Origin: Fredinandcohnia quinoae
GTDB taxonomy: Bacteria > Bacillota > Bacilli > Bacillales > Bacillaceae_L
Reading direction: 5' to 3'
Length of the DNA stretch: 64,000 nucleotides
Assembly: GCF_022427965.1 (NCBI RefSeq)
Contig: NZ_JAKTTI010000012.1
Location: 29,705-93,704, forward strand
Below, in pieces: positions 8,409 through 16,700 of the stretch (position 1 is the stretch's first letter; every line of letters starts with the position of its first letter). A model generated the notes under the pieces. It saw nothing but the letters and a program-made list of their open reading frames with translations, did not search any database and was not told the origin of the DNA. A program made the position numbers and the translations under genes.

Positions 8409-10793
8409 TTAGTTACGTAATGGTTTTCCTTTTACTAGCATGTGCTGCATTCTTTGTTGTGACTTTGGCTCGCCAACAAGGCTAAGGAATGCTTCACGTT
8501 CTAGATCCAATAAGTATTGCTCATCAACCTCAGTTCCGTATGGTACATTTCCACCAGCAATTACCCATGCAAGCTTTTTCGCAATTTTTAAGTCATGGTC
8601 TGAAATGAATCCGGAATATTTCATTGATTGTGCACCTAATAAAAGAGTCGCATATCCTGATTCCCCAACAACAGGTACCTTTTTACGGACTGGTGCTTTA
8701 TAGCCATTCGTAGAAAGCGCTAACACTGCTTGTTTTGCATCATGGATCAAATGATCGCCATTAAAGCTAATGCCGTCTTCACGTGACAAGAAATTGTTCG
8801 TTCTAGCTTCATCTGCTGATGTTGAAACCTTTGCCATTGCAATTGTTTCGAAAACTTTATTTGCAACATTTTGAAGTTCAAAATCTACACCATTAGGTAA
8901 TCCTTGAAGATGGTTGATATAAAGCTCTTTATTACCGCCCCCACCTGGGATTAAGCCTACACCAACTTCAACTAGACCCATATACGTCTCGCTTGAAGCT
9001 TGAACTTGTGCAGCTGGTAGACAGATTTCTGAACCACCACCAAGCGTCATTCCAAATGGTGCTGCAACAACTGGTTTTTCACTATACTTAATATTCATCA
9101 TCGCTTGTTGGAAGTGGCGAACAATCATCTCAATATCAAAATAATTATCGTCCTGTGCTTCCATTAGGATCATTGCAAGGTTTGCACCAACACAGAAGTT
9201 CTTTGCTTGGTTACCAATCACAAGTCCTTTATAATTACGACCAACTTCCTCAAGTGAGTAGTTAATCATTTGGATGATATCAATACCAATTGCATTATTT
9301 GGTGATGTGAATTCTAAAAGGGCCACATCATCACCTAAGTCTATTAAACTAGCACCACTATTTTTCTTAATGACACCATTTGTTTCTTTTAAGCTCTTTA
9401 TATTTATATTTTTTGGATTTACTGTTAATGCTTTATACTCACCATTGTGATAGAAAGAAACAGCTCCATTTTCTTTTTTATAAAATGATGTGTGACCGTT
9501 TGCTAGCATTTCTTTAATCCATGCTGGTACACTCTTACCCTCTGTTTCCATTTTCTTAACGGATTTTTCAAGACCAATTGCATCCCATGTTTCAAATGGT
9601 CCTAATTGCCAGCCAAAGCCCCATCTCATTGCTTCATCAATCGCAACGATATCATCAGCAATTTCACCAAGAAGATTTGCTGAATATAGAAGAGCTGGGC
9701 TTGTAATATTCCATAAAAGCTTTCCTGCACGATCTTCTGAATATAGAAGTGTTTTTAATTTATTTGGTAGTCCCTTTACTTGCTTAATTGCTTCAGTAGT
9801 TGGTGTTTTTAGCTTTTTACGTTCACCATACTCTAATGTATCAGGATTTAATTCTACTATTTCCTTACCTTGCTTAAGGAAAAAGCCTTGGCCTGATTTA
9901 CTACCTAACCAGCCTTTTTCTAACATCGTTTTCATGAAAGCTGGAACATCGAATACTTCTTTTTCTTCACCTTCAACTTGTTCAAATACATTTTTTGCAA
10001 CATGAATGAATGTATCCAGTCCCACAACATCTAGTGTGCGGAATGTCGCACTTTTCGGACGGCCGATCATTGGACCAGTAACGGAATCAACCTCTCCAAC
10101 GCTGTATCCACCTTTTAACATTTCTCTTACAGTAACAAGGAGACCATACGTACCAATGCGGTTTGCAATGAAGTTAGGCGTATCCTTTGCTTCAACTACA
10201 CCTTTACCAAGTACATCTTCCCCGAAAGTTTTTATAAATGAAAGAATCTCTGGGTCAGTCTTTTTAGTAGGTATTACTTCCAAAAGCTTTAGATAGCGTG
10301 GTGGATTGAAAAAATGTGTACCAAGGAAGTGCTTTTGGAAGTCTTCAGATCTTCCTTCAGCCATTGCCTCTACTGAAATCCCTGATGTATTTGAGCTTAC
10401 AATGCTTCCTGGCTTTCTAACTGCATCAACTTGGCTAAATACCTTTTTCTTAATTTCAAGGTTTTCTACAACAACTTCTATAATCCAATCAACGTCAGCT
10501 AATTTTTCCATATCATCTTCAAAATTACCTGCAGTAAGAAGTGATAAATTAGATTTTGATGTAAGTGGTGCTGGTTTCTGTTTCAATAATTTTTGAAGGG
10601 CAGAGTTACTTAGACGATTTCTTACTTGTTTATCCTCTAATGTAAACCCTTTCTTTTTTTCGTCTTCTGATAATTCGCGTGGTACGATATCTAATAATAG
10701 TGTTGGTATTCCAATGTTCGCTAAGTGTGCTGCTATACCTGATCCCATTACCCCTGAACCAAGGACTGCTGCCTTTTTAATGCTTTGGATCAT
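8409..10793 (-). CDS. fadN: 3-hydroxyacyl-CoA dehydrogenase / enoyl-CoA hydratase
   Basis: A 794-residue bifunctional beta-oxidation protein. The N-terminal NAD-binding Rossmann domain starts with AAVLGSGVMGSGIAAHLA (about 8-25). The hydroxyacyl-CoA dehydrogenase C-terminal domains follow, with HFFNPPRYLKLLEVI (about 150-164) and DTPNFIANRIG (about 203-213). The crotonase (hydratase) domain is C-terminal, around residues 480-690, with FGMTLGGGSEI and VGVGLIPGGGG. This order (dehydrogenase first, hydratase last) is the Bacillus FadN arrangement, reversed relative to E. coli FadB. AAAGGGGGAAA precedes the ATG. It is the first gene of the operon, directly behind a FadR box. Confidence 0.95.
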   Translation of the reverse strand: MIQSIKKAAVLGSGVMGSGIAAHLANIGIPTLLLDIVPRELSEDEKKKGFTLEDKQVRNRLSNSALQKLLKQKPAPLTSKSNLSLLTAGNFEDDMEKLADVDWIIEVVVENLEIKKKVFSQVDAVRKPGSIVSSNTSGISVEAMAEGRSEDFQKHFLGTHFFNPPRYLKLLEVIPTKKTDPEILSFIKTFGEDVLGKGVVEAKDTPNFIANRIGTYGLLVTVREMLKGGYSVGEVDSVTGPMIGRPKSATFRTLDVVGLDTFIHVAKNVFEQVEGEEKEVFDVPAFMKTMLEKGWLGSKSGQGFFLKQGKEIVELNPDTLEYGERKKLKTPTTEAIKQVKGLPNKLKTLLYSEDRAGKLLWNITSPALLYSANLLGEIADDIVAIDEAMRWGFGWQLGPFETWDAIGLEKSVKKMETEGKSVPAWIKEMLANGHTSFYKKENGAVSFYHNGEYKALTVNPKNINIKSLKETNGVIKKNSGASLIDLGDDVALLEFTSPNNAIGIDIIQMINYSLEEVGRNYKGLVIGNQAKNFCVGANLAMILMEAQDDNYFDIEMIVRHFQQAMMNIKYSEKPVVAAPFGMTLGGGSEICLPAAQVQASSETYMGLVEVGVGLIPGGGGNKELYINHLQGLPNGVDFELQNVANKVFETIAMAKVSTSADEARTNNFLSREDGISFNGDHLIHDAKQAVLALSTNGYKAPVRKKVPVVGESGYATLLLGAQSMKYSGFISDHDLKIAKKLAWVIAGGNVPYGTEVDEQYLLDLEREAFLSLVGEPKSQQRMQHMLVKGKPLRN

Positions 10794-10820
10794 TCACAGT
10801 TTCCCCCTTTGACCTTTTTT

Positions 10821-10838
10821 TGAATGAACACTCATTCA
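10821..10838. promoter_or_regulatory. FadR operator upstream of fadN
   Basis: TGAATGA-ACAC-TCATTCA is a perfect inverted repeat 27 bases upstream of the fadN start. It matches the FadR (YsiA) box that I recall from B. subtilis fatty-acid degradation operons. FadR, released by long-chain acyl-CoA, would control fadN-fadA-fadE from here. No fadR gene is in the window. Confidence 0.85.
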
Positions 10839-10992
10839 TTTTCATGCCAAAAAAAATGAGCTCCTATGTATTTAAATATAAAGCAATATTTAAATTTTCG
10901 CAATATATTAAGAAAACTATTTTGCTTTTTTCTTTTAATTCAGAATGGAAATACTCCATAAAGGTGACTATAAGAGATGGAGGTGACACTAG

Positions 10993-11142
10993 ATGCCAAA
11001 ACGTGAGAAAAACCCATCAAAAGCTGGTGTTAGTGCTGCAAGTGTAAAAGGAAATGCTGGTCCTAAGTATGCTCAAACCGGCGGAAAAACGCAAACCACC
11101 AATCAACAATACGGTGCAGAAAATACACAGGACAACGAATAA
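10993..11142 (+). CDS. yuzL: YuzL-family small protein
   Basis: 49 residues starting MPKREKNPSKAGVSAAS, a strongly basic, low-complexity, Gln/Thr/Asn-rich peptide with no hydrophobic segment. GGAGGTGA lies 8 bases upstream of the ATG. The KxNPSKAGVSA opening and the position between fadN and the coat genes match the YuzL family as I remember it in B. subtilis. It resembles small spore proteins in composition, but its role is unknown. It is probably cotranscribed with the two coat genes downstream, 25 bases away. Confidence 0.75.
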   Translation: MPKREKNPSKAGVSAASVKGNAGPKYAQTGGKTQTTNQQYGAENTQDNE

Positions 11143-11167
11143 CAAGATAAAATTTAGGAGGGGTATT

Positions 11168-11479
11168 ATGCAACAGCAACAACCATTATATACTGCTCAA
11201 GGTCAACAGATGCCACAAGCTCCAGCTGTAATTACGTCAAAGGATTTATTATATTTAACCGATATGATGTCATGGAATCTAATTGCACTTAAAAAGGCAC
11301 ATTTTTTTGCTAGTCAATGCCAGATTCAAGAAATATCACAAGCGTTAGAAAAAGTATGCCAGATGCACCAGCGTCACTATAAGCAAATATTAGCCCATAT
11401 GGAAAAGCACACAAATCAGGCACCTCAACCACCAAGCCAAATGCAACAACAACAAATGCAGCAAAATCAAATGCAATAG
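11168..11479 (+). CDS. CotF-like spore coat protein (first of two)
   Basis: 103 residues from the ATG preceded by GGAGGGGT. Longer readings from 11054 overlap yuzL and are not credible. The Gln-rich N-terminus leads into a helical CotF-type (ferritin-like) domain of about 60 residues, ITSKDLLYLTDMMSWNLIA through MCQMHQRHYKQIL. A Gln/Met-rich tail follows. Such proteins are spore coat or spore-associated; the exact location is unknown. It is paired with a second CotF-like gene 15 bases downstream, in the YusN position of the yus region. Confidence 0.75.
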   Translation: MQQQQPLYTAQGQQMPQAPAVITSKDLLYLTDMMSWNLIALKKAHFFASQCQIQEISQALEKVCQMHQRHYKQILAHMEKHTNQAPQPPSQMQQQQMQQNQMQ

Positions 11480-11494
11480 AGAGGAGTTAATTAT

Positions 11495-11848
11495 ATGAAT
11501 ATGCAGCAAAATCAAAATGCTAATCAAGTAAAGAACCCAAAAATGACTGTCCCTAAAACACCACAAATGAATGATCGTGATTTTTTAAATGACATGCTTG
11601 CTACTGAAAAATATATGACAGATGCATATTGTACAGCATTAAATGAAGCAAGCCACGAAGGACTTTATAAGGATATCCAAGCCATTTTTAACGAAACACA
11701 AAATTGTCAACGTGAATTGTATAACCTAATGTTCAAAAATGGCTGGTACAAGCTAGAAGAAGAAAACCAACAAAAAGTTCAACAAAAGCTACAACAATTT
11801 TATAATTATACAACTACTCAGTTCCCAACCCATAATACTATTCAATAA
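11495..11848 (+). CDS. yusN: CotF-like spore coat protein (second of two; YusN-like)
   Basis: 117 residues with GAGGAG upstream of the ATG. After a polar Gln/Asn-rich leader, the MNDRDFLNDMLATEKYMTDA segment (about 44-63) starts the CotF domain, and NCQRELYNLMFKNGWYKLE (about 90-108) ends it. It is a probable structural coat component made in the mother cell. It lies in an operon with yuzL and the first coat gene and is followed by a strong bidirectional terminator. The paralogous pair likely arose by duplication, although the two are now quite different. Confidence 0.78.
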   Translation: MNMQQNQNANQVKNPKMTVPKTPQMNDRDFLNDMLATEKYMTDAYCTALNEASHEGLYKDIQAIFNETQNCQRELYNLMFKNGWYKLEEENQQKVQQKLQQFYNYTTTQFPTHNTIQ

Positions 11849-11854
11849 AGATTA

Positions 11855-11889
11855 AAGAGATGAAACTCTTCATATAAGTTTCATCTCTT
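11855..11889. terminator. Bidirectional terminator between the coat gene and DUF2573 gene
   Basis: Thirteen-base arms AAGAGATGAAACT (11855-11867) and AGTTTCATCTCTT (11877-11889) pair perfectly. Flanking A- and T-rich stretches allow use by both converging genes. Confidence 0.8.
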
Positions 11890-12136
11890 ACTTATTTTTC
11901 TCACGGTGCTCTACATTTAGTCTTTTTATCTCACCAATGATTTCTTTCATACCATCCTTAGCCTCTGGGTACATTTCATTCCAATGCTTAGCGAGTGGAG
12001 GCATTGATTTCGAAATATGAGTATAAAGTGACCAAATCTTTACTTTTTCCTTTAATTCATCAGTACTTTCACCAAGTAATAATTCAGTATATTTTTCTAG
12101 TAATCCATCAAATTGCTCGACTAGCTTTTGATCCAT
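11888..12136 (-). CDS. yusU: DUF2573 family protein (YusU-like)
   Basis: An 82-residue soluble, helical, highly charged protein with no signal or membrane segment. The ELLLGES, KIWSLYTHISKSMPPL and KHWNEMYPEAK segments match my memory of B. subtilis YusU (DUF2573). Its function is unknown. It converges on the coat operon and is followed, 33 bases upstream on the same strand, by the oxidoreductase gene, so the two may be cotranscribed. Confidence 0.7.
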   Translation of the reverse strand: MDQKLVEQFDGLLEKYTELLLGESTDELKEKVKIWSLYTHISKSMPPLAKHWNEMYPEAKDGMKEIIGEIKRLNVEHREKNK

Positions 12137-12169
12137 CGCTCGCTCTCCTCCCCCTATTTACTACCTACA

Positions 12170-13120
12170 TCAATTCTCTCTTACCTTTTCTAAAACAAGT
12201 TGAGCATCATAACCCACTTTGAAGTTAAATATTTCAGCCGGCATTCCTTCTATCGCATGAACCAGGCTTGATATTAAAGTCATATTCCCCGAAGTTTCTG
12301 CCTGAATTGGCTCAATCTTTTCACCTAATTTCCCACCCTCAAGCTGAGACCAGTTCACAAGAGATAAAGTCCCCTCAGTACCATATATCGTATAGGCAAT
12401 TCTCTCTTCGCCTGCAATTTTACTTATTCCATTAATAGTAAATGGTGTACCATCACATATCTCTAAATTGGCAATTACACCCGTTTCACATTTTTCACGA
12501 TTCTCCGGCAATTCTAACTGACTATGAAGATATGTAATATTTCCAAAAAGCCGATTTGTTAATTGGATAAAATGTACCCCAACCTCTAGAACAAATCCAC
12601 CCTGTTCGCGTTCTCCAACCCATTCATTCCTTTGCCAAGGTCTTGGCCATTCTGGAAAGTGCATTGTTAGTTCAACCCTACGTAAGTCACCTATATACTT
12701 ATCTTTTAAAAGCTTCTCAAGTGTGAATACCTCTGGGCTGTAATTAAGAGGAAAATTCATTGCATGGATAATCCCTGCGGTCTCTGCTCTTTCCATCATT
12801 TCCCTCGCTTCACTTACAGAATTAGCTAACGGTTTTTCACAAAGAACATGGATTCCCTTTTCAATCACATCTAATACAATTTTATGGTGAAACTTTGGTG
12901 GAACGGCTACGTATACAATATCTAAAGCTTGTTGCTCAAGCATTTCAAGATGATTGTTGTACCAACTAATTCCACCTAATTTTCCAGCCACTTCTTTCGC
13001 ACGGCTTGAATTCGTATCAACTACCGCCATAACAGCAGTCTTTTCATGTGCTGTAAAGCCTTTAATAAGCCTCTCTCCTATAGCACCAAGGCCAATAACG
13101 CCAACCCTAATCTTTTTCAA
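12170..13120 (-). CDS. Gfo/Idh/MocA family oxidoreductase
   Basis: A predicted cytoplasmic NAD(P)-dependent sugar or polyol dehydrogenase-like protein of about 316 residues. The N-terminal Rossmann fold shows VGVIGLGAIGERL, and the CEKPLANSVSEAREM segment carries the conserved EKP motif. The C-terminal alpha/beta domain includes GGFVLEVGVHFIQL, the GG..D.G.H-type substrate region. I prefer the TTG at 13120, with AGGGGGAG 10 bases upstream; the longer reading from ATG 13150 has no ribosome binding site and would contain this one. The substrate is unknown. Confidence 0.82.
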   Translation of the reverse strand: MKKIRVGVIGLGAIGERLIKGFTAHEKTAVMAVVDTNSSRAKEVAGKLGGISWYNNHLEMLEQQALDIVYVAVPPKFHHKIVLDVIEKGIHVLCEKPLANSVSEAREMMERAETAGIIHAMNFPLNYSPEVFTLEKLLKDKYIGDLRRVELTMHFPEWPRPWQRNEWVGEREQGGFVLEVGVHFIQLTNRLFGNITYLHSQLELPENREKCETGVIANLEICDGTPFTINGISKIAGEERIAYTIYGTEGTLSLVNWSQLEGGKLGEKIEPIQAETSGNMTLISSLVHAIEGMPAEIFNFKVGYDAQLVLEKVREN

Positions 13121-13192
13121 ATTTTTCTCACTCCCCCTGATATTGTTCATATTGTATCGTGCAAATCCCCAATGGTGCTAGACACTTTAATT

Positions 13193-13957
13193 TTACACAA
13201 ATGATTTTATGTCATAAATATTCCCGTTAATTAGAGCTTGGTTAAATATTAGGTCTAGGATGATTCCGGCTACATAATCTGGGGACCTTAGCATTCCCTT
13301 TTCATTAAACTCAATAAATTGATTGACATCAGTAAAATCTTCTTCATCTGTAGATCTTATTGTCTTTTGCATATCTGTATCCATCACACCAGGTGAGAAG
13401 GATATCATTGTTACTGGATTCTCCGTTACTTCTTGCTCAAGTCCGACAGATTTTGTAAACATATCCAGTCCAGCTTTTGAGCTTGAGTATGTGCTCCATC
13501 CATGTCTTGGATTATTCGCTGCCCCTGATGAAATATTAACAACTACTTTTTTAGTTGAAAAGGATGAAGTATGACGAATGAAATATGTACTCAAAATCAT
13601 TGGTGCAATAAGATTCACGTGAATATTTTCAGAGATTTCCCTTGTGTTAGCTTTACCTATCGGCTTAATCGGATCAATAACACCAGCATTATTGATAAGA
13701 TATATTCCTTCCGCACTAGAGAAATCAATTGAGGAGAAAATTCGCTCCATCACCTTTTCGATTTCCTCGTTTTTTTGGAGGTCACATGAAAAATAATATA
13801 AATTGATCCCCTGACTACTCGCAAAATCCTTTAACTCATTATTTTGCTTTCTAGAAATACAAAAAATTGTATGATTTTTATGTAGTAATTGCTTAACTAA
13901 TGATTCTCCAAGACCTCGTGATGTTCCAGTTATAATAAAATATTTCAAATAAGACAC
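13193..13957 (-). CDS. yueD: Short-chain dehydrogenase, benzil reductase (YueD-like)
   Basis: 254 residues, a classical SDR. The TGxxxGLG cofactor motif is TGTSRGLGES near the N-terminus, NNAG sits at about 88-91, and the catalytic YxxxK is in TYSSSKAGLDMF, preceded by the Ser in VNISSGAANN. The SPGVMDTDMQ, RSPDYVAG and NGNIYDIK segments match B. subtilis YueD, reported as an (S)-benzoin-forming benzil reductase and related to sepiapterin reductases. It is cytoplasmic and NADPH-dependent by family. The natural substrate is unknown. Confidence 0.85.
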   Translation of the reverse strand: MSYLKYFIITGTSRGLGESLVKQLLHKNHTIFCISRKQNNELKDFASSQGINLYYFSCDLQKNEEIEKVMERIFSSIDFSSAEGIYLINNAGVIDPIKPIGKANTREISENIHVNLIAPMILSTYFIRHTSSFSTKKVVVNISSGAANNPRHGWSTYSSSKAGLDMFTKSVGLEQEVTENPVTMISFSPGVMDTDMQKTIRSTDEEDFTDVNQFIEFNEKGMLRSPDYVAGIILDLIFNQALINGNIYDIKSFV

Positions 13958-13982
13958 CTCTATTTAATTGATTGCATTCTTC

Positions 13983-14435
13983 CTATTTCCCTTTTACAAG
14001 ATTCACCAATGCTTTTACAAAAATATAACCATCAGATTCTTTTTCTTTAATCTTAAAAGGTATAATATTCACTCCTCCTACCCAAAGATTAAAAAGGATA
14101 AACAGCCTTAATGATGTTGTTTCTGTCAAACCTAAAATAGTCATTATGACAACAACTATTATATTAAGAATTGGACCAGATAGAGATATAACTCCCCTTT
14201 TCCATTCTTGCAATCTCCCTTGATACTCATTAGTAGAATAAGCCCCGATAAAATAAGCCAGCATGACATCTACTTTTGTTTCTTTCACATGGAAATGAAA
14301 AAGTTTCGGTCCCGTTCCGAGCTGAATTTGACTCCCCTTGATTCCTAAAAACTTCGCCCCGGAAACATGGCCAACTTCATGAAGTAAGTTAGTTAGTGGT
14401 ACAGATAGGAATAAAAACACGAAAAATATTAACAT
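13983..14435 (-). CDS. Small M50-like membrane metalloprotease
   Basis: A 150-residue membrane protein with about four hydrophobic segments. HEVGH (H19, E20, H23), the HExxH zinc motif, is at the end of the first segment. A second motif resembling the M50 Asp site is not clear; NIIPFKIKEKESDG near residue 122 may be the NPxxxxDG equivalent. It resembles compact site-2-protease relatives, with unknown substrate. It lies downstream of, and in the same direction as, the gerA operon with a gap of 73 bases. Confidence 0.7.
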   Translation of the reverse strand: MLIFFVFLFLSVPLTNLLHEVGHVSGAKFLGIKGSQIQLGTGPKLFHFHVKETKVDVMLAYFIGAYSTNEYQGRLQEWKRGVISLSGPILNIIVVVIMTILGLTETTSLRLFILFNLWVGGVNIIPFKIKEKESDGYIFVKALVNLVKGK

Positions 14436-14508
14436 AATTCCCCTATTTTTTTCTTATTGGATTTTAATGAATAATTCTAATCTCCCTCTATGAAATTGTA
14501 CCACCACC

Positions 14509-15591
14509 TTATTCAATAATGCCAGTTTCCGTTAACACAACTTTTGCCTTCACATTGATTTCTATGTTCTGATAATCTTCTTCCCATTTCTTCGTATCAA
14601 ATTTTCGATCTCCAGTTTTAGCCATATAACCGATACCAACTGGATCAATATTTTCATTCTGAAAATTCTTTAGCATCTTTTCAGATTTCTGTTCAATTGT
14701 CTCTTCAAGTTGATTAACAATTTTCTTAATAATTGGTTCAGTCGTTTGTATACCTGAAAATTCACTTAGAACGCCCTTATAGAAAATCGAAATATTCACC
14801 TTTGGTTCTCCACTTACCTCAGTCACCTTAATTAATCTACTCGACTCAATTCTTCTAATCGATGCATACTCATCTGAATCCTTTAAAAATAACGTATATG
14901 ATCCTTCACTAAAGTTTTCTACCATTGCTTTAAAGAAAAACATTTCCGTTTCTTTAAGTTCGGCTACCATTTTATTATCCTTAAAAAAAGCTAACCCATC
15001 AATCATTGCCTTATCTCCGATTAATTTAAGAATGGGCAAATACGGATCCATTCCGTCCGCATAATGGCGAAATAAAAACGTATGAAGATCTGACTCTGGT
15101 ACATCACGGCGCTTTGTATTGTGTTCAATAATTCTCGATAGATATAAGCCTGTTCCACGGTTTCCTAAATGCTGTTCTAATAGTTTCCCTGCCTCATCAC
15201 GAACTACACCTAAATACACTTTTGCTCCAATGCTTGCATCCCGTTGAAGAGAATCTACATATTCAGTAATTCCTTTTTCTGCTAAATCCTCTCCATAAAG
15301 AACTACCTTTAATGCACCAGTCACTAGCGGATCTGCCGATTTTTTTTGTAAGACATTCATGATTTCCTTTGCTAACACTGATTCCTGTGTAAATGATTCA
15401 TCGGAGATGCTTTTATCCCCTTTAAACACTGGAATTACCGCTGTGCCTTTAATTTTTCCCTCATCAACCTTATCAAAACCAATCGCCATCACAATATTAA
15501 CCTCATCAATTATTTCTTCCTCAACATTGCCAAAGGTGAGAGTTAAAATGAGCAGGATAACGACGCAAACAAAAATTAGGATTTTTTTCAT
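14509..15591 (-). CDS. Ger(x)C family spore germination protein (GerAC-type)
   Basis: 360 residues with the GerAC architecture. The N-terminal domain (IIDEVNIVMAIGFDK) is followed by a middle part with VLYGEDLAEKGITEYVDSL, and by the C-terminal conserved domain after residue 195. It is the C subunit of a GerA-type nutrient receptor at the inner spore membrane. The family normally carries a lipobox ending in GCWD. Here the signal-like segment ends TLTFGNVEEE with no cysteine, so lipidation appears impossible and the segment may act as an uncleaved anchor. It overlaps the GerAB gene by 4 bases (ATGA), implying translational coupling. Confidence 0.88.
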   Translation of the reverse strand: MKKILIFVCVVILLILTLTFGNVEEEIIDEVNIVMAIGFDKVDEGKIKGTAVIPVFKGDKSISDESFTQESVLAKEIMNVLQKKSADPLVTGALKVVLYGEDLAEKGITEYVDSLQRDASIGAKVYLGVVRDEAGKLLEQHLGNRGTGLYLSRIIEHNTKRRDVPESDLHTFLFRHYADGMDPYLPILKLIGDKAMIDGLAFFKDNKMVAELKETEMFFFKAMVENFSEGSYTLFLKDSDEYASIRRIESSRLIKVTEVSGEPKVNISIFYKGVLSEFSGIQTTEPIIKKIVNQLEETIEQKSEKMLKNFQNENIDPVGIGYMAKTGDRKFDTKKWEEDYQNIEINVKAKVVLTETGIIE

Positions 15592-16676
15592 TTTTTATCC
15601 CTCAATTTACGGATGATTAGTGTAAGTACAAAGAGAATTGGAATATAGAAAAAGATAAAATAAAAACCAAAGGTTGACATATAATCATTTAGCAAACCAA
15701 TGCTTTGTCTTGTTCTAAACAAACCTGTAATAATAAAAACAATGATCATGATCCCGATTAACGCTTTCTTTTGTCTTACTGCAAATACTCTCTTTATCCC
15801 TCTACTTGAAGCCCAAAGTGTCAAACAGAGATTTGGTAGAATAACGAGTAACCATGTTGTAATACCAATATACTCAAACCTTTCAACAAAGGGCATGACA
15901 ACACTTTTAAACATAGCTAGAGTAGCCCATATTTGCTTATCTAGTTGTTTTTCACTAAAAAATACAAATGCTGTTAAACATACAACAAGGTATAGAATGG
16001 TTGTCATAAAAGCCCCAAGATGTGCCCATTTCTTCGACTTCTGCGGATCCTTGATAAAAGGATAATATATTAAGATAACTTCAAAACCGATAATACTTAA
16101 GCTCATATGTTTTGTAGCACTTACAATATCTTTTAATGAATGGGTCATCACAGGTAAAAGATTTCGTATATGTGCTGATTCCAATGGATATACAATTAAT
16201 AAAATGATATAAGATGGTAGGATAACACTAAAAAAACTTATTCCGGTTACTGTTCGAAAGCCACCTGCAATAATATAGTAGATAAGTAGCAGCATATAAA
16301 TGGAAAAAATCCATTTATTAAATTCCGGAAACATCCATACTTGTACCACCTCGATGAATGATCGTAGTACAGTTATTGACATTGTCACTAAGTAGATGCA
16401 AAATACGACACTAATTAAGCCACCGATCCATTTTCCATAGACCTCTTTGTGGACTTCAACCAGATCCCCATTCGATTCTTCCAATATCCGATAAATCATC
16501 CATAAAATAATATGTACTGCAATACCTACAATAATGATTGCAATCCAACTATCATAGCCTGCGGATTTTGCGATAATACGTTGAAAGCCTAAAATTCCAA
16601 TACCGATTTGCATAGAATTGATTAAAAAAAATACCAAAAAGGGCGAAATTAAAAATTGTTCTTTAATCCTTTCCAT
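15588..16676 (-). CDS. GerAB/ArcD/ProY family germination permease
   Basis: 362 residues with about 10 membrane segments and homology to amino acid permeases. In GerA receptors this subunit forms the germinant-binding part. Typical signatures are GILGFQRIIAKSAGYDSWIA (about 28-47) and SFIEVVQVWMFPE. It lies 24 bases after the GerAA gene and overlaps the GerAC gene, so the three form one operon. The germinant cannot be deduced. Forespore expression is expected by analogy, but I did not identify a sigma-G promoter. Confidence 0.9.
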   Translation of the reverse strand: MERIKEQFLISPFLVFFLINSMQIGIGILGFQRIIAKSAGYDSWIAIIIVGIAVHIILWMIYRILEESNGDLVEVHKEVYGKWIGGLISVVFCIYLVTMSITVLRSFIEVVQVWMFPEFNKWIFSIYMLLLIYYIIAGGFRTVTGISFFSVILPSYIILLIVYPLESAHIRNLLPVMTHSLKDIVSATKHMSLSIIGFEVILIYYPFIKDPQKSKKWAHLGAFMTTILYLVVCLTAFVFFSEKQLDKQIWATLAMFKSVVMPFVERFEYIGITTWLLVILPNLCLTLWASSRGIKRVFAVRQKKALIGIMIIVFIITGLFRTRQSIGLLNDYMSTFGFYFIFFYIPILFVLTLIIRKLRDKK

Positions 16677-16700
16677 TGCAACATCTCCTTTGACGATCGG

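Noticed and set aside
8440..10596. Several plus-strand open frames of 87-96 residues within fadN
   Set aside because: Antisense shadows of the strongly supported fadN coding sequence.
11054..11167. Longer N-terminus for the first coat protein
   Set aside because: It overlaps yuzL in another frame; GGAGGGGT directly precedes the ATG at 11168.
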